A stretch of 64,000 nt of DNA from Methylobacterium persicinum. GTDB lineage: Bacteria; Pseudomonadota; Alphaproteobacteria; Rhizobiales; Beijerinckiaceae. Position numbers and translations under genes: made by a program. Within the stretch, counting starts at the first letter, position 1, and every line of letters begins with the position of its first letter. The notes below the pieces were generated by a model that was given only the letters and a program-made list of their open reading frames with translations, was not told where the DNA came from and made no database searches. Shown here piece by piece: positions 7,684-16,131 of the stretch. The stretch is from positions 1 through 64,000 of the forward strand of contig NZ_BPQX01000017.1 of the NCBI RefSeq assembly GCF_022179525.1, in the 5' to 3' direction.

Positions 7684-8469
7684 GTGCGAATCTGGACTTT
7701 CAGCGACTTGCACCGCGACCTGTCGCGGGCGCCCTGGACACCCGCGCACATCCCCGACGCCGACGTCGCCGTCGTCGCGGGCGACGTCGGGCAGGGCCTG
7801 GCGGACACCGTCCTCTGGCTGGGCCAAACCATCCGTCCGCTCATGCCGGTCCTGGTCGTCGCGGGAAACCATGAATTCTACGGCTCGGCCGTGGACGAGG
7901 AGCGCGCGCTCGGGCGCCGGGCCGCGGAACGGCACGGCGTGACCCTGCTCGACGACGATACCGTCGAGATCGGCGGCGTCGCCTTCTCCGGGGGCACGCT
8001 CTGGACCGACTACGGCCTCGACGGCGACCGCCGGCGGGCCATGGCGGCCGCGCAGGCCGGTCTCAACGACCACCGCTGCGTGGCGACGACCCGAAATCCG
8101 GGTTGGCGCACCTTCCGGCCGGGGGATGCGGCTGCCCTGCACGCCACCACCCGCGGCTTCCTGCACCGCGCGCTGCTGGAGGTCGACCCGCCGGACGCGC
8201 GGGCGCGACCGCACGTCGTGGTCACGCACCACGCCCCGGCCCGTGCCTCACTCGACCCGAGCTTTGCCGGAAGCGTGCTGAACCCGGCCTTCGCGAGCGA
8301 CCTCGGCGACCTCATCGCCGCCGGCCGCCCGGACCTCTGGCTTCACGGCCACGTCCACGCCCGTCGCGACCACCGGATCGGCCCGACCCGGATCCTGTGC
8401 AACCCCCTCGGCTACGACGGCGAGAACCCCGCCTTCGACCCGGCCTGCGTCGTCGAGGTGCCGTCGTAG
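7684..8469 (+). CDS. calcineurin-like metallophosphoesterase (complete active site)
   Basis: Starts at a GTG; 261 residues. All five metal-binding motifs of the family are present in order: SDLHRD at residues 7-12, AGDVG near 37, GNHEFY near 62, THHAP near 181 and GHVHARRD near 220. These ligate two metal ions and hydrolyse phosphomono- or diesters. The substrate cannot be told from sequence; the compact single-domain form resembles cytosolic family members in mobile elements. The gene two places downstream (10494-11474) aligns with it end to end but has lost the ligands. The AAA+/M41 protease gene lies between the pair, suggesting one functional unit. Confidence 0.88.
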   Translation: MRIWTFSDLHRDLSRAPWTPAHIPDADVAVVAGDVGQGLADTVLWLGQTIRPLMPVLVVAGNHEFYGSAVDEERALGRRAAERHGVTLLDDDTVEIGGVAFSGGTLWTDYGLDGDRRRAMAAAQAGLNDHRCVATTRNPGWRTFRPGDAAALHATTRGFLHRALLEVDPPDARARPHVVVTHHAPARASLDPSFAGSVLNPAFASDLGDLIAAGRPDLWLHGHVHARRDHRIGPTRILCNPLGYDGENPAFDPACVVEVPS

Positions 8470-8553
8470 GCCGCCCCCGCGGATGCGTGCCGCGAAACGG
8501 GACCCGCCGCGACCCGGACCCGGACCCCGACCCCCCCTCGGAGCAAGGCGACC

Positions 8554-10497
8554 ATGCCCCACCTGACCTTCCTGCGCGACGACCTGAACGAGGCGGAGAC
8601 CGGGGATGTCGCCGCCGACGAGCGCCGTCCCGCGACCGAGACGCTCGCGGCCTTCGCGCTCGAAGCGGCGCTCTCGCCCGCCCAGCGCCGCCGCATCGCC
8701 GCCGATCCCGCCTTCGCCCTCGTCGTCCAGGTCCCGGCCGCCGACTGGGTCGAACCGATCCGCGAGGCGTGCGGGCGCTTGGCGGATTGGGGCTTCGTGG
8801 CGGCGCGCTCCGGCGGGTCGAGAACCGAAGATCGTCCGGACCGTGGCAACGACCGGGTGGCGGACCGGCTCGCCCGCGGCGACCGGGTGCTCGGCGTCTC
8901 GCAATCGCCCACGCGGTACCTGCCTTCGGCCCTCGTCGCCGCGGCGGACCTGCACGTGCGGCTTCCGGGCGCGACCGACGCGGTCGTCGCGCGCGTCGTG
9001 CGGGCGGCCACCGGGCGGCGTCCGACCCTGCCGCCCGGGATCGCGCGCGGTCTGGACTACTTCGAGATCGCCGCCGCGGTGCGCGGGACGACGGCGCGGG
9101 CCTGCGTGGCGCGTCTCGCCGCGGCGGCGCGCTCGAAGGCCACCGCGGATCCGACCGTCGGGTCGGCGCCCGACTTCGCCACCCTGGTCGGCTACGGCGA
9201 GGCGCATGCCTGGGGCACGCGCCTCATCGACGAACTCGCAACTTGGCGCGCCTCCGGCGGCACGACCGCATTCCAGAGGCTCGACCGACACGTCGCCCTC
9301 ACTTCCGCTCCAGGACTAGGAAAGTCTTCTTTCGTCCGCTCGCTCGCGAAGGCCGCGGGCCTGCCGCTGGTCGCGACCTCGGTCGGCGCCTGGTTCACCG
9401 GATCCGACGGACACCTGGGTGGCGTGCTCCGCGCCTGGGATGCCGCGTACACGCACGCGTGCGCGCTGGCGCCTAGCATTTTGTTCCTAGACGAGGCTGA
9501 TAGTATTCCTAACAGGGCGACGATGGACAACCACGCGCGCGAGTGGTGGACCCCCTTGTGCACGAGCATTTTGCTCGGTTTCGATGCGCTCAACGCGCCC
9601 GGCGCCCCCGAGGTGTGCATCATCGCGGCGACGAACCAGGGCGACAGGCTCGACCCCGCCCTCGTCCGGCCCGGACGGCTGAGCCGGGTGATCGAGATCA
9701 AGCCGCCCTCGGCCGCCGACCTAGCGGTCATCTTCCGGCACCACCTCGACGATGGCGAGGTGCCCGGCATGGACCTCGCGCCGCTCGGCGAGCTCGCGCT
9801 CGGCGCCAGCGGCGCGCAGGTCGCCGGGTGGGTGTCCGAGGCCCGTGCCGACGCGCGTGCCGCCGGACGACCGATGCGGCCGGAGGACCTGTTCGGCCGC
9901 GTCGCGCCGCCGGATCAGGGGAGCCCGGCCGACCGACGTCGAAGCGCGTTCCACGAGGCGGGGCACGCCGTGGCGTTCGAGCGGATCGGCGCTCGCGTCG
10001 CCCAGGTCGACCTCGTCCCGCGCAGGGATTCGCTGGGGGCCACATCCGTGGCGGCCCACATCGGCCAGTCGCCGACCCGCGCGGAGATCGAGGGCCTCGC
10101 GGTCGCGCTCCTGTGCGGACGGGCCGCCGAGATCCTGTTCCTCGGGGAGCCCAGCGCCGGGGCGGGCGGCGACAGCCGCTCGGACCTCGCGCGCGTGACG
10201 ACCCTGATCGCCGGGGCCCATGCCTCCCTCGGCCTGGGCGACCGGCTGGCGTATCGCGGCGCCCCCCACGAAGTCGCGGTCGCGCTGTCGCTCGACACCA
10301 GGCTCCTCGAAGCGGTCGAGCGCGACCTCGCCCGGCTGAGCGGCCAGGCCTTGGCCGTCATGGAGGCAAACCGCACCGCCGTCCAGGCCGTCGCCGAGTT
10401 GCTGATCGAGCGGCGCCTGGTGTCGGGCGACGCGCTCCGAAAACTGCTCGCCGACACAACGCCCGCCGATGCGGCCCCGAACGGAGGCCACGCATGA
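8554..10497 (+). CDS. soluble FtsH-like AAA+ ATPase with M41 zinc-metallopeptidase domain
   Basis: 647 residues. Residues 1-200 are a variable helical region with no membrane segment, unlike true FtsH. The AAA+ module has Walker A (SAPGLGKSSF, ~251), Walker B (SILFLDEADSIPN, ~308) and a second region with arginine fingers (DPALVRPGRLSR, ~368). The peptidase domain has the zinc motif HEAGH at ~467 and a third ligand in GDSRSDLARV near 545. This should be an ATP-driven cytosolic protease or remodeller. It ends in an ATGA overlap with the dead phosphoesterase gene, so translation is coupled. Codons in the Walker A and B segments are strikingly AT-ending compared with the rest of the gene. Confidence 0.85.
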   Translation: MPHLTFLRDDLNEAETGDVAADERRPATETLAAFALEAALSPAQRRRIAADPAFALVVQVPAADWVEPIREACGRLADWGFVAARSGGSRTEDRPDRGNDRVADRLARGDRVLGVSQSPTRYLPSALVAAADLHVRLPGATDAVVARVVRAATGRRPTLPPGIARGLDYFEIAAAVRGTTARACVARLAAAARSKATADPTVGSAPDFATLVGYGEAHAWGTRLIDELATWRASGGTTAFQRLDRHVALTSAPGLGKSSFVRSLAKAAGLPLVATSVGAWFTGSDGHLGGVLRAWDAAYTHACALAPSILFLDEADSIPNRATMDNHAREWWTPLCTSILLGFDALNAPGAPEVCIIAATNQGDRLDPALVRPGRLSRVIEIKPPSAADLAVIFRHHLDDGEVPGMDLAPLGELALGASGAQVAGWVSEARADARAAGRPMRPEDLFGRVAPPDQGSPADRRRSAFHEAGHAVAFERIGARVAQVDLVPRRDSLGATSVAAHIGQSPTRAEIEGLAVALLCGRAAEILFLGEPSAGAGGDSRSDLARVTTLIAGAHASLGLGDRLAYRGAPHEVAVALSLDTRLLEAVERDLARLSGQALAVMEANRTAVQAVAELLIERRLVSGDALRKLLADTTPADAAPNGGHA

Positions 10498-11474
10498 CGC
10501 TCCACGTTCCCGATCCAGAGGCCCGGGCCGAGGTGCATGCACCGGCACGACCGGAAGGCCCGGCCGCCGTGCCGGCCGCCCTCGCGGCGCGGTCCGCCCC
10601 GTCGGGGCCCGCCCCGTTCCGTCTATGGATCCTGTCCGACCTCAGGGTCGACCGGGCGGCGCACGTGCTGCCGGACCCACTGCCGGACTTCGACGCCTTG
10701 CTCGTCCCGGGCGGGATCGCACCCGGCCTGTGTCGGTCCGTGCGCTGGCTGGCGGACGCGCTCGGCGGCCGCCAGGGTCGGCGGCCGGTCGTCCTCGTCC
10801 CGGGACCGGCGGAGTACCTCGACGGCGAACCCGTGGGCGAGGCGCTCGCCGAGGCCCTGCCGCTCGGGGCGGCGCTGGGCATCACCGTGCTCCACGACGG
10901 CGCCGTTCGCCTCGGCGATCCGCTCAGTCCCGGATTGGTCATCCTGGGAGCGACGCTCTGGACGGACTTCGCCCTCGACGGCGTCGAGAACGCCCGGGCC
11001 GCCCGCGCGCACGCCCGGAGCCGCTGGACGGTGACGGACAAGGCGGCGAGCGCGCCCGGGGTGCCCTTCTACCCGCACGATGCGGCCGGCGCGCACGCCC
11101 GCTCGCGGGCCTTCATCGAGGACGGGCTCAACGCCGTCGCCGTCGGTGCCGGCCTGTACGGCCATATGCCGAATCCGGTCCTGCGCGATATCGGCCCGGG
11201 CGACCGGGCCGCGGTCGTCACCGGCTTCGCGCCATCGCGGTCCTGCCTGCCACCGACCCTGGCCCGGCCCGTGCTCGACCCGTGGCGGGTCTGCTGGCAC
11301 GCCTCCGCCCTGGACGCCGTGATGGAGGGTTGGGGCGCCCCGGTCGTCTGGATCCACGGGAACGTGCCGCAGGCCTGCGACCTCCGGCTCGGACGCACGC
11401 GGGTGGTGAGCAATCCCTACGACCCGGGCGATCCGACGAACGGGTACGACGCCCGCCGCACGATCCTGGTCTGA
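10494..11474 (+). CDS. catalytically dead metallophosphoesterase paralogue
   Basis: 326 residues; its ATG overlaps the stop of the AAA+/M41 gene. After a ~40-residue Pro/Ala-rich leader it aligns throughout with the 7684-8469 enzyme. SDLHRD becomes SDLRVD, AGDVG becomes PGGIA, GNHEFY becomes PGPAEY, THHAP becomes TGFAP and GHVHARRD becomes GNVPQACD. Structural residues between the motifs are kept (GATLWTDFALDG versus GGTLWTDYGLDG; GRTRVVSNPYD versus GPTRILCNPLG). Only the Asp of the first motif survives, so two-metal catalysis should be impossible. Retention of an intact frame implies a non-catalytic role, such as binding the same ligand or pairing with the active enzyme. Confidence 0.85.
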   Translation: MTLHVPDPEARAEVHAPARPEGPAAVPAALAARSAPSGPAPFRLWILSDLRVDRAAHVLPDPLPDFDALLVPGGIAPGLCRSVRWLADALGGRQGRRPVVLVPGPAEYLDGEPVGEALAEALPLGAALGITVLHDGAVRLGDPLSPGLVILGATLWTDFALDGVENARAARAHARSRWTVTDKAASAPGVPFYPHDAAGAHARSRAFIEDGLNAVAVGAGLYGHMPNPVLRDIGPGDRAAVVTGFAPSRSCLPPTLARPVLDPWRVCWHASALDAVMEGWGAPVVWIHGNVPQACDLRLGRTRVVSNPYDPGDPTNGYDARRTILV

Positions 11475-11497
11475 AAGCCGCCCTGGAGAACCACCCC

Positions 11498-12418
11498 ATG
11501 CACCAAACCCGCTCCCCGTCGCCCCGGCTTCGGCTCCCCTCCATGCCCGCCGCGAACGCACCGGCGGCCGGCGCGCGCGCCGCCGCCCGCCACGACCGCC
11601 GGCCGGCGGCGGAACCCGGCGCGGTTTCGGACGCGCTCCTCGTCGTCGACATCGAGACCGTGCCGGACGAATCCCTGATGCCGCCTCCCGCGGCGTGGCC
11701 CCGGGACAAGTTCCCGAAAAACGCATGGCACGCCGTGGTGGCGGTCAGCTTCGTGCAGGCGGACATCCTGCGCGACGCCGACACCGGGCTGGAGGAATAC
11801 CGGGTCGTGGCCTGCAGGAGCGGCGGCGAGGAGGGCTGGGACGAGGCCCGCATCCTGCGCGGCTTCTGGCGGCACTTCGCGTCCGGCAATTTCCGGCTCG
11901 TCACCTGGAACGGCAGGGGCTTCGATATGCCGACGCTGCTCCACCGCACGATGCTCCACGGCATCTCGGCGGAAGCCTGGTTCCGGCGCGGCACGCGATG
12001 GTCGGGCTACGGCAACCGGTATGGCGGCGCCCACGTCGACCTCATGGACGAGATGTCGGGGTTCGGTTGCGCCAACCGGCTCACCCTGGAGGAGGCCGCC
12101 GCGCTGGTCGGCATGCCGGGCAAATTGGGCGAGCACGGGTCGCTGGTGGCCGACATGGTCGCTTCCGGCCAGATCGGGCGCGTCCGGGCGTATTGCGAGA
12201 CCGACACGATGACCACCTTCGGCATCTACGTCCGTCATGCGTATCTCGCCGGCCGGACCGACGCCGCGGCCCACGACAGGGCGATCGCGGGCCTTCAGGA
12301 TTACCTGGAGCGGGAGCGGACCCGCCGTCCGCATCTCGGCACGTACCTCGACGCCTGGCGACGGCTGTCCGACACGCGGCCGGCGTTCGTCGCCGACCGG
12401 GACCGCCGGCGCGGATGA
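11498..12418 (+). CDS. predicted 3'-5' exonuclease, PolB-like/DnaQ fold
   Basis: 306 residues. After a ~45-residue disordered leader, LLVVDIETVPDESL carries the Exo I motif (DxE). NFRLVTWNGRGFDMPTLLHR is the Exo II region with its Asp, and VRAYCETDTMTTFGIYVRH is the Exo III region with its final Asp. The WNGxxFDxP block and the DLMD segment are typical of the predicted exonuclease family related to the proofreading domain of DNA polymerase B. It acts on nucleic acid 3' ends with two metals. It lies 23 bases after the dead phosphoesterase gene and shares its probable operon. Confidence 0.85.
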   Translation: MHQTRSPSPRLRLPSMPAANAPAAGARAAARHDRRPAAEPGAVSDALLVVDIETVPDESLMPPPAAWPRDKFPKNAWHAVVAVSFVQADILRDADTGLEEYRVVACRSGGEEGWDEARILRGFWRHFASGNFRLVTWNGRGFDMPTLLHRTMLHGISAEAWFRRGTRWSGYGNRYGGAHVDLMDEMSGFGCANRLTLEEAAALVGMPGKLGEHGSLVADMVASGQIGRVRAYCETDTMTTFGIYVRHAYLAGRTDAAAHDRAIAGLQDYLERERTRRPHLGTYLDAWRRLSDTRPAFVADRDRRRG

Positions 12419-12969
12419 CCGTCGCCTTCGGGTCCAGGCCTGGTTTCCCGACCTGGGGGGCATCCGTATCAGGTTCGGGTCCCGGTCCGGATCATCGCGC
12501 CATGGGCCCGCCCTGCTAGCCGCCACACCGGACCGGCCACGTTGCGAGCGGCAGGGCGACGGGCGAACCGGGACCCGCGGCGCCCGCCGGGAGCGCCGTC
12601 GTGCGACGGATGCCGAAGCTGCGCGCCGGGGTTCGGCGCCCGGTGCGTTCGCGCCGTGCCGCCTGGGGCGGCCCTGTCGTCGGGAACTCGTGGAGGTTGA
12701 GGAAGGACATGGCGGAACGCGCGAGCGAAACTTCACCGGCCTCGCCGTCGGGAACGTCGCGGCCTGCGGCGGCGCGGCGGCACGTTCCGGGAGGGCCGGG
12801 GGCGGCGTTTGTGCCTTGCCCCGCGCCTCGCACAATGGGCTGTGCGTCCGATTCCCGGGCGCCGTCCAAAGGCAGGACCGACCCGGCCCGGCTTCCGCGC
12901 GCAGTCGCGGCGCGAGGCCGTGTCGCGCGCCTCGACCGGACGCCCGCGCGCCTGGGGCACCGTCCGGCC
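12419..12969. other. 551 bp between exonuclease and orphan gene
   Basis: The frame of the next gene stays open back to about 12601, and an in-frame ATG at 12709 follows a GGAAGG ribosome-like site, so a longer product is possible. The predicted extension is Arg/Pro/Ser-rich and unlike protein. No other feature recognised. Confidence 0.4.
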
Positions 12970-14334
12970 ATGCATCCCACCCCCGATCTTCCGGCTTCCC
13001 CCGCCGACGTCCCTCCGGTGCGCGCGGACGTGCGCGAACTCGCCAGGGCGCGGCAGGCCCTCTCCGCACTGACCCACCCCGACACCCGGTCGATCGTCGA
13101 CACGGCCATGGGCACCCTGCATGCGGCGCTGTCCGGAGGCGGTCTCCAGGTCTCCAAGATCCCCGGGCTGCAGAGCGCCATCCGCAAGCACGTCAGGCAG
13201 GCCTGGATGGATGGCATCATCGCCCCCCTTGCCCGGTCGCGCCATCCGGCCGACCGCGCCGTGCTCGACGCGATCCCGAAGGACTTCGCCCTCAAGGCCC
13301 ACGCCGAGGTGCAGGCCGCCCTGGAACGGATCGCCCGATGGGTCCCCGAGGATGCCGACGGGACACGGGAGCACCTCGGGCGGGCCTTCGATTACCTGCG
13401 GATGCTGCCCCTCATCCTTCAGGCCCTCGCCGATCTCGAAGTGCTCGCGCCCGGCGCCGCCCGAGCGGGCCGCCCCGCATCCGAAACCGGCCCCGCGGAC
13501 CTCGCCGCCGCCACCGCACTGGTCCGAAGCCGGCTCAAGGCGGCGCTGTCGCCTGGCCTTCCGTCCTTGGTCCGGGACTTCGCCGACCTGGTCTATCGCG
13601 GCCCCTTGGGCGGCGCCGACATCCCCGCGCTACGATGGACGGCCGCCGCGCTCCTCGCGCCGCCGGCGCGCGGCGGCCGGCGATCGGACCGCGGCGGTCC
13701 GCAATGGCGCCGGAGCCTCGCCAACGCGCTCTCACGCGATCTGGTCGACGAGGCGCTCGCGCCGGCCGCAGGTCGCGTGCTACGCCGGCATGCCGGCCTG
13801 GAGATCGGGGATGCGCGCTATGTGCGGGGCGAGGGACACGGAGGCCGATTGGACCTCACTCTGTCCCGCGCCGGCGTCAGGCTGCTCCTGTCGGTCCGCT
13901 TCGACATCGCCGCCGGGCGGTTCGAGCAATCGTCCGCCGTCGTCTCGCAGGACGGCGCTGTGACGGCGCTCGCGCCCGAGGACGCCGATGCGATCCTCGA
14001 TGCCGCCATCCCTGGCACACTCGACACGGCCGCCCATCGCGCGATGCGCCGCCTCTCGCGGCGGGACGGCGCGCCCGTTCCCCACATGCACGTCAACGGG
14101 ACCGGGGAGCTCCAGGTCGCTTCCGAGGCCGGTCGGGAGCAGGATGCCGGGCTGCTGGAGGAGCTCGTTCGCACCGCCGACGAGGAGGGAAGCGCCATCA
14201 GGTTCGATCCCGTCCGCGACCTGGTGCTGGCGTCCAGCCTGGTCGAGCTCGGCTTCGCGTGGCAAGACGGGCCCGCCGGTCGGCGGTACCTCCTACGCAC
14301 CCCGGTCGAGCCCACTAGGCGGCCGGGCCCATGA
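12970..14334 (+). CDS. hypothetical protein, 454 residues
   Basis: Start placed at the ATG beginning MHPTPDLPASPADVPPV; an upstream in-frame ATG at 12709 is the alternative. The protein is largely helical at first (VRELARARQALSALTHPDT, IPGLQSAIRKHVRQAWMDGI). It continues with a mixed C-terminal domain containing RYVRGEGHGGRLDLTLS, LLLSVRFDIAAGRFEQSSAV and a likely acidic cluster ALAPEDADAILD. No known family was recognised. It is the largest orphan of the accessory block and is on the same strand as the phosphoesterase-protease-exonuclease genes, separated by 551 bp, so it may have its own promoter. Confidence 0.65.
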   Translation: MHPTPDLPASPADVPPVRADVRELARARQALSALTHPDTRSIVDTAMGTLHAALSGGGLQVSKIPGLQSAIRKHVRQAWMDGIIAPLARSRHPADRAVLDAIPKDFALKAHAEVQAALERIARWVPEDADGTREHLGRAFDYLRMLPLILQALADLEVLAPGAARAGRPASETGPADLAAATALVRSRLKAALSPGLPSLVRDFADLVYRGPLGGADIPALRWTAAALLAPPARGGRRSDRGGPQWRRSLANALSRDLVDEALAPAAGRVLRRHAGLEIGDARYVRGEGHGGRLDLTLSRAGVRLLLSVRFDIAAGRFEQSSAVVSQDGAVTALAPEDADAILDAAIPGTLDTAAHRAMRRLSRRDGAPVPHMHVNGTGELQVASEAGREQDAGLLEELVRTADEEGSAIRFDPVRDLVLASSLVELGFAWQDGPAGRRYLLRTPVEPTRRPGP

Positions 14335-14878
14335 CAACCCGGTCCGGCATGTCCCGACCAGGTTGGCGTCCGTGTCGGCGACCAGGTCTCCGTCAGGGCC
14401 GCTCGGCCAGTGGGATTTCCCCGACCTCTGCAGACCCTTGAGACGCAGCCTGATATATCGGGGCCGGTGTCTCAGTCTCGGCGAGAACGCGGGCCGACGA
14501 CGCAGGCCGAGCTTCGGACCGGGAGCCGTCATACGATCTAGGACCCCCTCGACAAGGCCGCTTTCGGGCGAGGGCTTCGTGCCGACGGGCGTCGGTGGTG
14601 ACGTCACTGATCGCCAGCCGCCCGTCCTGCGCCGCACTCGACCGGGGGTCCGCACCGTGGACGGGCAGGGCCTGGTGCGGCCCGGAAGTCGACCCGGTCC
14701 TGGCCCGCCGAGGCGCCTCGATCGGCCGGGGCAACCGGGTCAGCTTCCGTTTACCACGTCCGGTGGACCTGGGCGAAAGAACTTGCGGCATGGAGCGGAC
14801 CGGGTCTAAGGTCCGATCATCAGGCCGCGGGGTTCTCCCGGACCTGAGCGAGGACCTGGACCTGGTCGGGGGTGCCAA
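14335..14878. other. 544 bp without a recognisable gene
   Basis: No convincing gene on either strand. Just upstream of the following GTG start, GGGGG lies at the right distance for a ribosome site. An element end could lie here or at 15390-15850, since Tn7-type right ends precede the tns operon, but no clear terminal repeat was found. Confidence 0.4.
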
Positions 14879-15388
14879 GTGGATGTGATCACCCAGATGC
14901 GCGAGGAGCGTGACCGGGCACGGCAAGCCGCCGCGGACAAGACGCGGCAGCTTCAGGAGCTCGTGTCGGAATACGTGGGCGCCATCGCGGCGGAGACCGC
15001 CAAGGCGGCCCGCCTCGACCAGGTGATCGCGACGCTGCAGCAAGGGGCTGCATACGCGCCGGAACCGACCCAGGGGGCGGCCCCGGCCGAGAAGGAAGCG
15101 CCGGTCCGGCTGGCGCCGGCCGACGATCAGGTCTCGGGCGGGGCCGAACAGATGCCGGTGCCGCAAGTCTCGGGCCTGGTCGCCCAGGTGATCGTCGACG
15201 CACTTGCGCGGGCGGGCGCCAAGGGACTGTCGGGAAGTGAAGTCAATGACGCGGTTCGGGACGCCGGCTTCACGCTCGATGCCTCGGAGAAAAACAAAAC
15301 CCGCCTTAAGAATAAAAACCTCGTTTACCATGATCGCAAGGCACAACATTGGTATCTGAAAGATCCAACGAAGGCCCCGGCGTCATAA
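14879..15388 (+). CDS. coiled-coil plus winged-helix-like small protein
   Basis: A GTG start after a G-rich ribosome site gives 169 residues. Residues 1-55 are a charged helix likely to form a coiled coil (MREERDRARQAAADKTRQL). A Pro/Ala linker follows. Residues 100-165 resemble a small winged-helix domain (GLSGSEVNDAVRDAGFTLD, KNKTRLKNKNLVYHDRK, QHWYL). The last 50 codons are clearly AT-richer than the rest, with runs of AAA/AAC/AAT. A DNA-binding or adaptor role is plausible; family unknown. Confidence 0.6.
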   Translation: MDVITQMREERDRARQAAADKTRQLQELVSEYVGAIAAETAKAARLDQVIATLQQGAAYAPEPTQGAAPAEKEAPVRLAPADDQVSGGAEQMPVPQVSGLVAQVIVDALARAGAKGLSGSEVNDAVRDAGFTLDASEKNKTRLKNKNLVYHDRKAQHWYLKDPTKAPAS

Positions 15389-15434
15389 GACCAGTATAGA
15401 TCCAACAACTCATCAATCATCGAGGAGAATGGCA

Positions 15435-15515
15435 ATGCGCAACATATCTCGCGCAGCCCTCCGCGCGCGCTCGCGCGAGCCACCGGGTCGGGAAGTGATC
15501 GGAGCGGCAAAATAA
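15435..15515 (+). CDS. possible 26-residue peptide
   Basis: An ATG at 15435 with GAGGAG 8 bases upstream opens a short frame MRNISRAALRARSREPPGRE ending in TAA at 15513-15515. It is basic and has no known relatives that I recognise. Without conservation it could be chance. Confidence 0.2.
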   Translation: MRNISRAALRARSREPPGREVIGAAK

Positions 15516-15547
15516 AAGCGCACGGTCCGATCCGGACCGCACGCTTT
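15515..15547. terminator. hairpin, possible bidirectional terminator
   Basis: AAAGCG-CA-CGGTCCG (15515-15529) pairs with CGGACCG-CA-CGCTTT (15533-15547) around a 3-base loop, with a 2-base internal mismatch. The A and T runs at the stem base could act as weak intrinsic terminators in either direction. Confidence 0.35.
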
Positions 15548-15852
15548 GAGCTTGCCCGCAACCGAGCTGCGAAGCCGTAGCAGGTTAGGACTGGCCCGTC
15601 GGCCGAGAGCTTGAGCCCTCTCAACCGCGTCATTGCCAGACCTCGTGATCACGATTGCCGAAAACCAGACCGGCCAACCACCGGGATCAAGGCCGACATT
15701 CGAGACCGACGACGTATGCCAGCTCTCGCCTGCGAAAGCAAGCAGGCTGCGCTCCGCCTCCTCGGGATCCGCCGGCCCAAGCCGGCCGCGCCCGGACCGT
15801 CCCCGCGACGGATCCGGACCGGCCCCGCGCGACCCCATCCGAGGAGAGCATC

Positions 15853-16023
15853 ATGAACGAGCCGTACCGCGTCGAGCCCCTCACGGCCGACTTCCAGCCG
15901 CCCCTCGCCCCCCTGATCGACCGGGCCTTCGATGCCTGGGACGGGGACGTCGCCGCGCTGCTCGGCGTCCCGCGGGAGACGTTCGAGCCGGAGACCGAGG
16001 CCAGCGAGCCCACCGAGATCTGA
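15853..16023 (+). CDS. hypothetical acidic small protein, 56 residues
   Basis: The ATG at 15853 has GAGGAG 8 bases upstream. The product begins MNEPYRVEPLTADFQPPLAP and ends ETFEPETEASEPTEI. It is strongly acidic, with a short amphipathic segment LIDRAFDAWDGDVAALLG. No family recognised. A stable hairpin follows its stop, separating it from the transposition operon 109 bases downstream. It may be a small regulator of the element, but nothing beyond position supports this. Confidence 0.5.
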   Translation: MNEPYRVEPLTADFQPPLAPLIDRAFDAWDGDVAALLGVPRETFEPETEASEPTEI

Positions 16024-16036
16024 GCCGCCGACGAAG

Positions 16037-16056
16037 CCCCGGCCTCCGGGCCGGGG
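16037..16056 (+). terminator. GC-rich hairpin between small gene and tns operon
   Basis: CCCCGGCC (16037-16044) and GGCCGGGG (16049-16056) form a perfect 8-bp stem with a 4-base loop, 14 bases after the stop of the 56-residue gene. There is no T-run, so it would be a weak or Rho-assisted terminator, or a processing site. Confidence 0.4.
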
Positions 16057-16063
16057 CCACCGC

Positions 16064-16088
16064 CCCATCCCATCCCATCCCATCCCAT
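16064..16088 (+). repeat. five tandem CCCAT units upstream of the tns operon
   Basis: Five perfect CCCAT copies lie 43-68 bases upstream of the first tns-operon start codon. Pentanucleotide runs change length by slipped-strand mispairing, so this could tune promoter spacing or leader structure. It lies outside coding sequence. Confidence 0.7.
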
Positions 16089-16131
16089 CAACAAGGCTGG
16101 CCCCGTCCGCCTTTCAAGGACCCATACGACC

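Noticed and set aside
15390-15850. Transposon right end upstream of the tns operon
   Set aside because: The position would fit Tn7 layout, but no TGT...ACA terminus or repeated TnsB-like sites could be recognised; the hairpin at 15515 is not a terminal repeat.
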